Positions 1-11,100 of a stretch of 64,000 bases of DNA are shown here, in pieces. Source of the DNA: Sphaerolaimus hirsutus (lineage: Eukaryota > Nematoda > Chromadorea > Monhysterida > Sphaerolaimidae); assembly GCA_964036195.1 (NCBI GenBank), contig OZ038459.1, positions 15,807,206 through 15,871,205 of the forward strand, in the 5' to 3' direction. Under the pieces are notes generated by a model. That model made no database searches and had not been told where the DNA came from. It saw nothing but the letters and a program-made list of their open reading frames with translations. The position numbers were made by a program, and so were the translations under genes. Position 1 is the stretch's first letter, and each line of letters starts with the position of its first letter.

Positions 1-626
1 ATGTCCTCCAAATCTGTTCGATTGTGAATGTGGGATTCGAACATTTGCCACCATGATCGAAATTTGACAATTTCCCCAGTAAACTGTTCCACTTCCAGTT
101 TCTGTAATTTGACGCTCTTTGCTGTAGTTGCATTGGTTGAACTAGCCCCTGGAGCAGCTCCCTGAGCTGTCAGAGCCATCTGTGCAGCCATCTGCTGTAT
201 GAATGCTGTGTTGACTTCATACATGGTACTTCCGCTCAGTTGCTGGATCATATCCAGCAGCTCTTCGATGTACACATTCATGGCTGCAACTTTCTGTGTC
301 ACCAAGTCTGACATGTTTGCATACTCATCATATGCATCTTGGTACATCTTCTGTTCTTGTTCCATCTGATCGGGTTCGTCAATGTCTTTGACGACATCCC
401 TCCATGCGTCAAATTGAGTTCTCACTGCAGTCATTGCACTTTCCAATTTTGCACCCTCCTGTTTGACAGATGCAATCACTCTTCTCATTTCTGTTCTCTT
501 TTCTTTCTTTGTTGCGCCCGCATATATTTCTGGGTCATATTTGGCATATTCTCTTGCCAATCTGTTGTCTACCCTGTGCTTTGCCGGCCCCAGGGTCTTT
601 CTGATGTGACCCGTTGGTGAAACCAT
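1..626 (-). CDS. BEL/Pao retrotransposon Gag, N-terminal part (runs off left edge)
   Basis: An open frame runs on the minus strand from an ATG at 626 to the window edge, 208 codons with no stop. The first ~150 residues are charged and helical. They are followed by a Gln/Ala-rich stretch and then a segment containing KLEVEQFTGEIVKFRSWW and a FESHIHN motif. That pattern is typical of the Gag region (DUF1759-like) of BEL/Pao LTR retrotransposons, where a 'KL.L..F.G....W..F...F...IH' block follows a coiled coil. Gag would form the particle that packages element RNA. No break is seen in the visible part. The protease, RT and integrase would lie left of the window. Family assignment rests on motif memory only. 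Confidence 0.75.
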   Translation of the reverse strand, partial: MVSPTGHIRKTLGPAKHRVDNRLAREYAKYDPEIYAGATKKEKRTEMRRVIASVKQEGAKLESAMTAVRTQFDAWRDVVKDIDEPDQMEQEQKMYQDAYDEYANMSDLVTQKVAAMNVYIEELLDMIQQLSGSTMYEVNTAFIQQMAAQMALTAQGAAPGASSTNATTAKSVKLQKLEVEQFTGEIVKFRSWWQMFESHIHNRTDLED

Positions 627-2050
627 TTTTGCTGATGAATTTTCCTTCACTGTTTCTCTTTATAGTGCGTCGCCTGTGACGCTCGCGACGCTTCTCTGCG
701 TCTTTCTGTGTAGTGCTCTGTGCACCACGGATTTGTTGTGCCACGCACAATACCAATGCAGTCCTACAGGCCCCTGACGTGTTCTCACGCGTTGACCTTT
801 ACTGCACTGGCACCAGGTGTGTTCCTAAAGCCCCTGACGTGATTGTTTACACGCGTTGACTTCAACACACCGGTCAAATCCACCTGGACAATAAACAAGT
901 TATTTGCCCAGCAGTGTGCGCCCAAAGAGGGTCCGTACACACTCTTTCTGAGCGCTCTGGCGCTCTTTCTGGCACGCCTGTGTGCCTTGTGACCACGCCG
1001 GCCACTTGCTTCCTGAGTGGCTCCTGTGCCGCTGTGCGCAGTGCTGCGCTTGCCGTGTCGCCTGTGACACGTTTCTGTGCACTCTGGTGCACTTTCTGAT
1101 TCTGGGCAGTGCTCTGTACACTGCTCTGCAATTGCGCCTGTGCAATGCAGAATTTCTGGCACTTTTGTGCTGTCTGATCTGATGGTACCGAGCAGGCACA
1201 GCGTGTATATTTGATGGGAGCTCCGCAAAGCCCCTACACGCTACCAAGTATCCTAATACTTGGTTTTCAAATCCACTCTCTGTCAGCTACAGCCCTTTGT
1301 ACACTGATACCCCTACTTTTGCACTTTCGAGGTATGAGTCCACTCTTACCCAGTGGAGCGAGGGACCTCCGCGAATGCCCAAAAAACAGCCCTTTGACTA
1401 GCGTGGCTCTGTGGCGATCCTGTCTCCGTCAGGTCACCCTCCCTTGGCATAGGAAGGACGTGCGAGCGGTCAGGTCACTGGCGTCCGGATGTCTAGGAGC
1501 GTCCAGCGAAAGTTTGACCACCGTCCGACAATGACTCCTTGTCAAATGCCGGTGCCGCCCAGCGTCTAGCACCTTGCCAGAACACCGGTGAAAGCTGCCT
1601 GAAATCCTGACAGGCTTGTCAGAACTCCAGTGTCCTCCGCGCGTGAGCGTAGAACCGCTCCCAGGATGTAGACAGGAGTGCCGTGACTTTGGCACAATGC
1701 TGTCTGCAAATCAACAGCCAACGCTCAGCCAAGGCCAAATTGATGTTCAGCAGGACTTTTGAAGTTCTGCCAACTGCCGCACAATGTTCGTTCCGGCTTG
1801 GTGATAGCACAATGTCATGCAATCACCCTGCTCGCTGCGCCATGTGATGAAGCCACCGAAATCAGCGTCTTCTTCCACCGAATCCGGCTGCTTTAAGACC
1901 GTAGTGAGAAACGGCCTTTAGAGTGGTTGATTTCCCGTTGTTGCCGTACGTCCACTTGTCGACAGCGTAATTGAGTTTATTTCGTTGTTGCGTGTTGAAA
2001 AGGGGGTTCAAATTGTTTCAGGTACTTTATTTCGATCAGATACAGCGTGT
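627..2050 (-). mobile_element. Presumed leader and 5' LTR of the BEL/Pao element
   Basis: This region lies immediately upstream of the Gag start and has no coding capacity. It is GC-richer than the DNA beyond ~2.05 kb. It holds two diverged copies of a ~60-bp unit (around 770-835 and 832-880), each with CCCTGACGTG followed by ACGCGTTGAC, and a third trace of the CCCCT motif near 1228. Tandem units of this sort are common in LTR U3/R regions. With only one end of the element visible I cannot fix the LTR boundaries or the primer-binding site. The right limit is a guess from base composition. Confidence 0.4.
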
Positions 2051-3157
2051 TACAAAAGCGCAAAGCCTAGCGAGCTTCCTAGTCGAAGTTTCTATCGCTA
2101 GCTTATTTTCGTTCAGTAGCTGGGGGTCCGCAGACTGAAGTAAAAACTTCCAAAGTAGCTAAGACACGGAAATCATGTATAGAAAAACAGCTACAGTAAT
2201 TTCCTAATACAAATGCACAAATAAACCAAATTATAGCAATAAGACACATTTGACCGAAACAGTTGGCTTATCCTATGCGTGCATACATTCAAATACTTAT
2301 GGTAAAGAAATACCAAGTACAAATTGGACTAATAGAAAAACTATTAATCTTGAGAGGCGCGAAGTCGGCAAACTCGGCCGATTTACTAATTTGCTTCAAT
2401 TTGTCAGAAAACATTGACGCACATTGGAACTAATATAATAGGGTTTGAAAACTGTAAATAGTAGTGCAAATGTTCCTAATGACGTAAATAGAGCAAGGTA
2501 TATTCGATATAACAATAATCACTTCCTGGAAACGTATACTTCATAATTGGCAAATTGGGACTTATTCGAGGTAAATGGGTATTGTAATTGAGCAGGGTCT
2601 ATAATATATTCAGCTTGAGCAAAGTATTATAAATAATGACAAAGTAAATATAATATAACTTATGAGCAGGGTTATAATAATTATGCCTACGCGAAGGGCT
2701 TCGTAAAACACGTACAGTAAATGCTAGTTGCACTCAGGGCACTATTTCTCTGTGAGGACGCTGGCCTAGATAATTACGCAGCACGTAAATAATTACAAGA
2801 TTTGACTTTTCCAAATTGCAAGTAAACCATGTAAATATATATATAATAATGATCAGAAAATTACGGCGAGTTGAATGAGCCTAATTTCATGTTAATACAC
2901 CTAATAATAACTTATTTGACCTTTTATCCTAAATATTCCACATAAATGTTTCGATGACTTATAAAACACTTTCTTAATTGAATATTCTCCATGGATACGT
3001 AATAAGTGTAGGAAATACAGTTTGCGTGGTAAATAAATATAGTGCATGAAAAGTAAAATAGTGCAAATAAGTAAATGTGCAAATATGAGCCTAATTATCA
3101 ATTTTCTGTATTTCTTTATCCATCCATTTTGCTACGGTCAGCACATCATCTAAGTCT
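2051..3157. other. AT-rich intergenic DNA, no gene seen
   Basis: No convincing exon, RNA gene or terminal repeat was recognised here. Frames are short and stop-rich. Confidence 0.5.
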
Positions 3158-4225
3158 TCAGAGTGGGATTGTCTGTGATCATGACATCTGCGTTGTTGAT
3201 CATTTCAAACTGCTGTGGTAAAAAAGTGTAGACCTAGTTTTTGTATTTTATTTTTTTATCATAAACTATGCAATTGAGCACAGTTTTTGTGAAAAAAGCT
3301 AAGCTCTCAATTCAGAACAAAAAATTTGGAGCCATTTTAAAATTTTCAGCCATGATTTTCAGTGAAAAAACAAAGTCTGATTAAGTTTGTTTGTATGGGC
3401 CAATTAATCTCCAAAACTATCTTAGTAAAAATCCAAAATATCACATTGATAGATGATGTCAAGCAAAAGTTTTGAATTTCCTAAGAAACATCCAGAAAAA
3501 AATATGATTTTTGACTTTTATCAATTTTTTTAGTGGAAGATGGCATTTCCAGATATATGTATGGAAGGAAATTTTTAGTTTCTATGTATGAAGATTCCAA
3601 ATCCACCATAAAAATGGGGGTCATAATTTTTTATGTGAAAAGTGCATTTTTGTATGACAGCACCTATCCAAAGTCTGTTTAATAAAAAATGGAGATATAC
3701 AAATGAAAGAACATGGAAAAATAACCTAAGTTTATGATGAAAACTTTTTTCATACAACTTCATCTGAGTCTTCAGAGTGGGATTGTCTGTGGTGGTGAGA
3801 CGGGTGTCGGGCTGTTTCAAACTGTTGTGGCAAAAATTGGCAGACCTACTTTTTCTATTTTATTTTTGTAAAATAAACTATGCAATTGGGCACAGTTTTT
3901 GCATAAAAAAGCTAAGCTCTCAATTACAAACTGAAAATTTGATGCCATTTTCAAAATTTCAGCCATCATTTTTGTTGAGAAAAAAACATTTGATGAAACT
4001 AGTTTGTATGGGCCAATTAATCTCCACAACTTTCTTAATAAAAATACAAAATATTATATTGATAGATAAAGTCAAACAAAAGTTATGAATTTCCAAAGAA
4101 CAGCCTGAAAAATGGTGACTTTTGACTTTGATCAATTTTTTCAGTAGGAAGATGACATTTCCGGATATATGCATGGAAGGAAATTTTAAGTTTCTAGTTA
4201 TGGAGATTCCAAATCCATGAAAAAA
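3158..4225. repeat. Two-copy direct repeat of about 460-600 bp
   Basis: The block starting CTTCAGAGTGGGATTGTCTG at ~3158 recurs at ~3768. The two copies stay alignable to a shared 'GATTCCAAATCCA' end (~3605 and ~4218). Substitutions and small indels are spread along both copies, so the duplication is old. No coding signal, no terminal inverted repeat. Confidence 0.75.
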
Positions 4226-4487
4226 AACGCAAAAAAATTTTTTGTGACAGGAACAAAATAGGCATGTTTGGTTCTTAGGCGAAGCGAGTCTTAACACGAC
4301 TTTTGACACGGCTTTGCATGACACTTAACAATTTACAGAGTTTGGGGGTGGCCCCAGATCACGCTGCGCCTTTCACACTAGCATCTTGCACCCCCCCCCC
4401 CCCCGCGTTGTATGAAGTACGAATGTCTGGGGTAGCGCGGTGTTGAAACATCGAAAAATGACTTAGATGGCTGTTCAAATGACCCCA

Positions 4488-4806
4488 TACACACCAGTTG
4501 ACATGTCGCAAATTCGTGTCAACTAAATAACACACAACTTTCTAAAAGCATCACACTGAACAGGAACAATGAAAATTAAGTGTCACGATATAAAATCAAC
4601 TATGCCCTATCACATAGGAAAGTTGAAATCACAATTTTCCTGAATTTGAGTACAGCTGAGAACACATTTGAGTTTTCTACAATAAGCTGGCCGTCAACTA
4701 CAGTTGACGGAGACTAAAAATTACTCATTGTGGAAAACTCAAACACATTCAAATCTCATTTATGAATTTTCGAAATTTCATATGAAAACTAGTGTGCGCG
4801 GGGCCA
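4488..4806. mobile_element. Degenerate inverted-repeat element (CACACNAGTTGACAT family)
   Basis: The left end resembles other elements here that begin CACACACTAGTTGAC, and the right end carries ACTAGTGTG near 4790. The inner part 'AAGTGTCACGATAT.AAATCAACTAT' is shared with the element at 31031-31196, so both belong to one family. A CAAATGTGTTTGAG-like motif occurs in inverted form about the centre. No target duplication recognised. Confidence 0.45.
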
Positions 4807-4847
4807 AATGTGTCAACCCAATGCACCCAAATCCCAATTAACTTCAG

Positions 4848-7303
4848 GTGGCCGAGTCGCGGGAAGTGCAAAACGACGAGAGCAACTCGTTCGAGTTCGA
4901 CGAGCGCGTCGAGTGCGAACACTGCACCAAGACATACTCCACTAAGGCTTCCTTATGGGTGCACGTCAAGTAGGTGCAAGGTTTTTGCGGTTATGTTTTG
5001 GTAGTTCGAATGATGGTTGATTGTGGGATTATCAGTGAATGACCTATTTCAATCTCACAAGATGTATATTTTTTAAATGTAAGAATAAAAAAATGTATCT
5101 TGAGGTTGTTTCCTGTGAGATTTAATTAGGTATATTTATTTTATGAGAACAAAATATGAATAAATCTCTCTTTCTAATTTTTATCTTTATTTATATTTTC
5201 TCTGCATTTTCGTCAGATATATTTTATTATATTTTTGAGAGATTTTCTGAGATTATATTTTCTGAAAAACACCCATTTTTGGAACGCTAGTGTCGACACC
5301 GAAATCAGGGACATTTAGAAAACCCAACATTTCCTCAACTCATCGTTTTTCACCTCAAAACCCATCGACGAAACCCCAACCCCTCACCCAGCTCCGTGCA
5401 CCGCAAACCAGAAGACTACTACAAGTGCAACCTGTGCACCCGGTCCTACAACCGGCGCGAAGCTCTCACCAAGCACATGCGCACGTCGCACAGCGGGCCG
5501 CGCCTGTTCGTTTGTTCGCAGTGCGGCGCTGGCTACGCGTCCGACTCGGCGCTGGCGGTGCACGTGCGCGTGAGCCACAGCGGCGTCAAGGATGGCCACC
5601 GGCGCGCCAGTGAAGCTAGTGCTGCTAAGCGACACAGACAGGTGAGGGGGGTGGTTTTTCGGGGGGATTGGGCCCACACACGCTAGTTGACATCGACACC
5701 AAATGTCAACTGGTGCCCATCCCGATTCGAAGCTTGCTGACGAGTGGACGAACGGCGTTCAAACGCAATCTTTGAATTAGGAACATTTGGTGTCGATGTC
5801 AACTAGCGTGTGCTGGGCCATTGTAATTTTGATTCGTTTGTTGTGATCGTTGATAGATTTGCGTGCTATCATCGGTCGGTCTGTCGATCGGTTGTTGAAA
5901 AATAATAATTTGTGGAGCCCGTTTGTAAGTGGGCAACAGTTGCAAGATCGTCACTATATTGGAAGTACATTTTGAGAAACTCTTAGATTATTTTGTATCT
6001 AAAGTGTCCAGAACCTTGATCGCAACACTCCTTGATCGCAATTTCCGGCAAATACAGTTTGAGTAGGGTGGCAGACGGTACAGCCTTGCGGTAAACCGCA
6101 CGGTACGATAAATTGATGATTTTGCGGTAAACGGTACGGTAGATTCTGCCACCCGAGCCTTGAACTTACCGGCTTTTAAAAACCACCCATCAATGGCCCC
6201 ACACGCTAGTTGATATCGACACCAAATGTCAACTGGTTCCGTTCCCAATTCAAAGCTTGCGTTTGAACATCGTTCGTCGCCTCGTGAACAAGCTTTGTAT
6301 CGGCATCGGCAACAGTTGACATTTGGTGTCGATGTCAACTAGCGTGTGGTGGGCCCAATTATCGCCATCGTAAAAAATACAGGATGAAGCCCCCGCTGCA
6401 CAGGCGGCAAGTCGTCACGAGCAAACGGCTGCGACGGGCGGCAGCGCCGTGGTGGCCACCGTGAAGGCGCCGGTGCCGCGGCCGCCGCGCGCCGCCGCCC
6501 AGAACGCCCAGAGGACCATCGCCAACGCGTACCACATGGGCGACATGCAGTCCGCGTCCGTCACGCCCGACGACCCGCCCACCAGCCCCGGCTATCAGCC
6601 GGCCGGTGAGTTTGTTGGGGTGTTATGGCGATGTGCGTGCGGCCTTTCAGAGTTGCGTGTCTGCTAGCGATCTTTGTAATTCAGGGCAAGTGGTTATTCG
6701 GTGGCTATTCAGCCGCATTGAATGTATTTATTGACTATTAAATCTATTGATCATATCCGAATTTGAATAAAGAACTACAAAATTATAATCATGTCACATT
6801 GCTTCAACTATCGGTACAGTTTGTGCAAAATGTGACTTTATTCAGTAAAAAAATTATCGGGTAACGGATGTTGAATACTTCGTCACCGAATATTAAATCT
6901 AATTGTCTAATATATTAAATCTAATTAAATCCGAAAAATAAAGTGTACTTGACGGACAGAATGCTATACAATGAATTGTTACCGTATTTCGATGAATAAG
7001 GTTACGTGAAAAATTTGACAGCAAATTCACCCGAAGTGGAAGCTATGTGATCGGATGAGGAAATCTTTTATATTTATTCGTTTATTCAAATGGGATATGG
7101 TAGATTTCACTAAAAATCTACCGTCAGTAGACTGCACATTATATCGAAATATCATCCTTCCAACCCCACAATTCCTTTCAGGGGTAGCGCACGCGGGCGA
7201 CGGTGTAGCCGGCCTGCCCTACTACCCTGGCGCCCAGCCCGCCGCAGCGGGCACTTTCAACGCGACAGTCGCGGCCGTGCAGCAGCAACAAACTCAACAA
7301 CAA

Positions 7304-7334
<31 letters not shown>

Positions 7335-7525
7335 ACCATGAGACGACCATAGAGAATCTCTACAACTCAGTCAGTAGGGCCAGGGCGCTCACGTGGATGA
7401 GTCAAATGGGGCAGGTTAACCCAAATTATGACCGCATTTGGGTGACTTTTACGTGTACTCAGTGCACTGCCCAGTATGGGGATGTTAATGATTTGTTGCA
7501 GCATAGGATATTGTCCCATCATTGA
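4848..7525 (+). CDS. C2H2 zinc-finger protein, last four exons (5' end not found)
   Basis: Exons: 4848-4969, 5392-5641, 6383-6605 and 7182-7525 (stop TGA 7523-7525). Phases agree (total 939 nt) and all introns are GT-AG (donors GTAGGT, GTGAGG, GTGAGT). The visible 312 aa carry four C2H2 fingers, starting CEHCTKTY (spanning intron 1), CNLCTRSY, CSQCGAGY, and near the C-terminus CTQCTAQY. Each has a paired His. Between fingers 3 and 4 lie an Ala/Pro-rich linker and a polyglutamine run of about 13 coded by CAA/CAG. Probably a nuclear nucleic-acid-binding protein. I do not recognise the orthologue. The first visible exon opens in phase 0 after an acceptor, so the start lies upstream, possibly left of the window. 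Confidence 0.82.
5671..5819. mobile_element. MITE, GGCCCACACNCTAGTTGACAT family
   Basis: Near-palindromic 149-bp element in intron 2 of the zinc-finger gene. Its ~40-bp ends are inverted repeats (GGCCCACACACGCTAGTTGA / TCAACTAGCGTGTGCTGGGCC). It is flanked by ATTG on both sides (5667-5670, 5820-5823), a possible 4-bp target duplication. Confidence 0.75.
6195..6355. mobile_element. MITE, second copy of the GGCCCACAC family
   Basis: Inverted ends match the copy at 5671 (CTAGTTGATATCGACACC / GGTGTCGATGTCAACTAG). It is flanked by CAAT on both sides (6191-6194, 6356-6359). It lies 27 bp upstream of zinc-finger exon 3, so it contributes to the 3' part of that intron. Confidence 0.75.
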
Positions 7526-8114
7526 GGTGGTTTTTTTGGAATTTTGTTGCTTAGATTTGTGTTTTTTGTGGTCGATGGCTTCTAAGTTTTTTTTTGTATT
7601 TGTGTGAAACTTTGTCAGCATTCCAGTTTTTTTATTGGTGTTGGCTGCACGTTGTGATGTTTAAAGTGAGTTATAACTTATAGATGATGTTTGTACCATT
7701 TCTAAGCTTCATTCATCCACAGAGCAGCAAAATAGTAATGTGTTCATGCCAACAGATCGACGATAGATGTTATTAACTATACAATATTTACATTGTGTTC
7801 AATTGTAATTGTATGGAAATACATATTTATCTTTTCTATATACTCACCTTTGCCAGAGGATTTTCTTGTGCATTTTAACAAACAATACATAAAGTTTCTG
7901 TTGTATTATTGAACAAAAACTAAATATTTACAGTACTGATGCTATAGCTATTAATCACTCATACTTCGTATAGTTTTGTTGTTCAAACACAATAGAGTAA
8001 ACTGAAATGAACAAAAAAAATCATAAAACATCTGACCTTTCACAGTATGAAAACGTCTGAATAAAAGTTTCTCATCCACACACTATTGAAATCTTTATCT
8101 CACACGCACACCAA
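7526..8114. other. AT-rich gap between convergent zinc-finger and doublecortin-type genes
   Basis: 3' flank of the plus-strand zinc-finger gene and of the minus-strand gene ending at 8115. Presumably both 3' UTRs are here. No clean AATAAA was identified for either gene. Confidence 0.5.
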
Positions 8115-11100
8115 TCACTCCAGACTGATCTTAATCTTGCCCTCATTCAAAGCCTTGCAAAAGCAGCAATTATTGCACAATTTTCCCTTCCCATCTGGAT
8201 GCAATTTCGCCATTCGTTTCCTATGGCGCTTGTCGCTCGACATGGTGCTCGCGCCCGAGTCGGAACTCTTGCTGTGCGACGATTTGTTCGATGTGGAGCT
8301 GTCGCTCGACGATGAGCGGCTTTTCTTGCCTGAGCGGCTGGATCGCGCTGAGCGGCCGCGCTCGTCTGATTTGGGGGGGGGATAAGTGTGCTGAACCGTG
8401 GGATTGCGGGTGCGAGCTAAATACGTAACTGAGCAGAAATTACTGATCAAGTTGGGCCGCAAATTATAGCGCCATCTCTGGCGTTTTGAGCCATTTCTCT
8501 ATCGCGCTTGGTGCCGCCGTTTAGATGGTCTCGTTCAAACATTTTCTATCGTGCTTTTTTCGCGTGACGAGCGTCCAGCGCTATTCCACCACAAACCCAA
8601 TGAGCTTTGTATTCTATACAATGGCGGCCCACACACTAGTTTACACACGTGTCCTGTCAACTGGTCTGTGTCAACGCAGATTTCGGCTTCACGTGCAGTG
8701 CACTTTTTGCACAAATTTTTTTCCCAACACTGCCGCATGTGCATTTGGAGACCGTTCTGCGACACGTGAAGCCGAAATCTGAGTTGACACATACCAGTTG
8801 ACAGGACACGTGTGTCAACTAGTGTGTGGGCCGTCTATAAGCTGTGACTGTAAACGCATCCGAATGCAACCGACTATCTGATGACGCCTTGCTGTGCGCG
8901 CTGGTGCCCAGCGCTATAGAAGATGACTTGTCGCTGCTCGGAGCATTTTCGCTCCCATCTTTCGACACGGCCGAACTCACTGCGCTTTTTGGCCTGCGCG
9001 GTTTGAGTGAACGAAATTTTAAGATTTTTAGCGGGTAGAAAATTCATTTGGGTTGAAAGGATTGGCCTGCTTGCACAATTTCATGCGCTTTTTCGAGTGT
9101 CGGGCACAGTTGTTAATGTGTATTTAGTTTTACTAAAAAAGTACGCATACTAGATTACCGAGTAAAAATGCATACGCATACTTTGAAAAAGTACCTGTAC
9201 TTGCCTTTACGCTTTTACCTTTTGTGAGTACTCGAGTACAATAGAGTGATTTTTCCGAGTACGGAAACAGTATTTTTCATTAGGTACATTACCCATTGTT
9301 TTATTTTCCATTACCCATCATAAAGAATACTTATTAGGGTGTCAAATTTCCGTTTTCTGTTTTCCGCAGGCAATTTTTTTCCGTTTTTCGTTCCGTTTTC
9401 TGGCTGCTGAATTTTTTCCTCCGTTTTCCGTTCCGTTTTCCGGCAACTTTTTTTCCGTTTCCGTGTTTCCGGCTCATTTTCCGTTTTCCGGCTAAATTTT
9501 CAGTTTTTCCCCCTTTTTTCCATTTTCTGCCTCAATTTCCAGTTTTTCCACCCTTTTTCCAATTTCCGCCTCAATTTTCCATTTTTCCACCTCATTTTAC
9601 CTTTTTCTGGCTCAAGTTTCTGTTTTCTGATCAGCCAAACTGGTAAAAATTCATGCAGATTGTCAATGATGTAAAAAAATTTTCTGTTTCTGGCAAAATT
9701 ACTGCAAATTTTTTCCACTTCCAGCAAAATTTCAGCAAATTTTATCCATTTTCCAGCAAAATTTCAGCAAGTTTTTCCTTTTCAGTGCAAATTTGATTTT
9801 TCCGTTTTTCCGGCCTCCTTTTCCGTTTTCCGGCCACTGTAATTTTTTTTCCGTTTCCGTTTCCGTTTTCCGGCAAGCGCAAATTTTTTTCCATTTTCCG
9901 TCCCGTTTTCCGGCCACTGTAATTTTTTTTCCGTTTCCGTTTCCGTTTTCCGGCAAGCGCAAATTTTTTTCCATTTTCCGTTCCGTTTTCCGGCCGCTGA
10001 AAATTTTTTTCCGTTTCCGTTTTTGTAAAACAATTTATTTGACACCCTAATACTTATAAATCAAAAGAAAACACCTGTTTGTTGTCCAGAGTAAATATTC
10101 ATAATGTTCCCTTCTACATTTTTCAGGAACAAAAGGTAATTTTACTCGCTTTTACGCTTTCACGAGGAAAAATACTCGTATTTATGCTTTCTGGGGGAAA
10201 CCTATTTTACTCTCGTTTACTGCGGGTAAAAGTAAATATTTTTTACTTTATGCTTTCTGTACTTGGGGGGAGGGGGGAGTAAAACAAAAATACTTTACGC
10301 CTATGCATACTTTGAAAAAAGTTTGATACTTTTAACAACTCTGGGGCCAGTCCCGCAAGTTGACAATTGCTTTACTCTTGACTGTTGACTTGACTGTTCA
10401 CTTTGCTCTCAACTTTTAACTTGACTTTTAACTTGACTCTTGACTTTGTCACTTGATCTTTCCGCAAGTGACAACGTCAAGAATCATTTTAAAAGTCAAG
10501 AGCAAAGCACAGGTCACGAGTAGGGTGTCAACTTTCCGTTTTCCGCAGGCAAATTTTTTTCCGTTTCCGTTTCCATTTTCCGGCTGCTAAATTTTTTTTC
10601 CGTTTCCGTTTTTCCGGCTCATTTTCCGTTTTCCGGCAAATTTTTTCAGTTTTTCCGCGTTTTTTCGTTTTCTGGTTCAATTGTCTGTTTTTCCAACTTT
10701 TTTCCACTTTCCAGCTCAATTTTCTGTTTTCTGTTTCAGCCAAACTGGTAAAAATGCATGCAGGTTCTTTATGAAGTGAATTTTTCCTATTTCTAGTGAG
10801 ATTTCTGCAAATTTTTTAAATTCAGGATAAATTTCTGCAATTTTTTTTCCGTTTCCGGCAAAATTTCATCAAATTTTTTCCGTTTCCGGCATAATTTCAG
10901 CAAATTTTTCCGTTTCCGTTTCCGTTTTCCGGCAAGTGCAAAAAAATTTCCGTTTCCGTTTCCGTTTTCCGGGATGTGCAAAAAATTTTCCGTTTCCGTT
11001 TCCGTTTTCCGCCAAAAAGTTTTTGTTGACACCCTAGTCACGAGTCAAGAGTACCTAAAGCACTCGTCAACTTCCGGGACTGGCCCCTGGTGTCAGGCGC

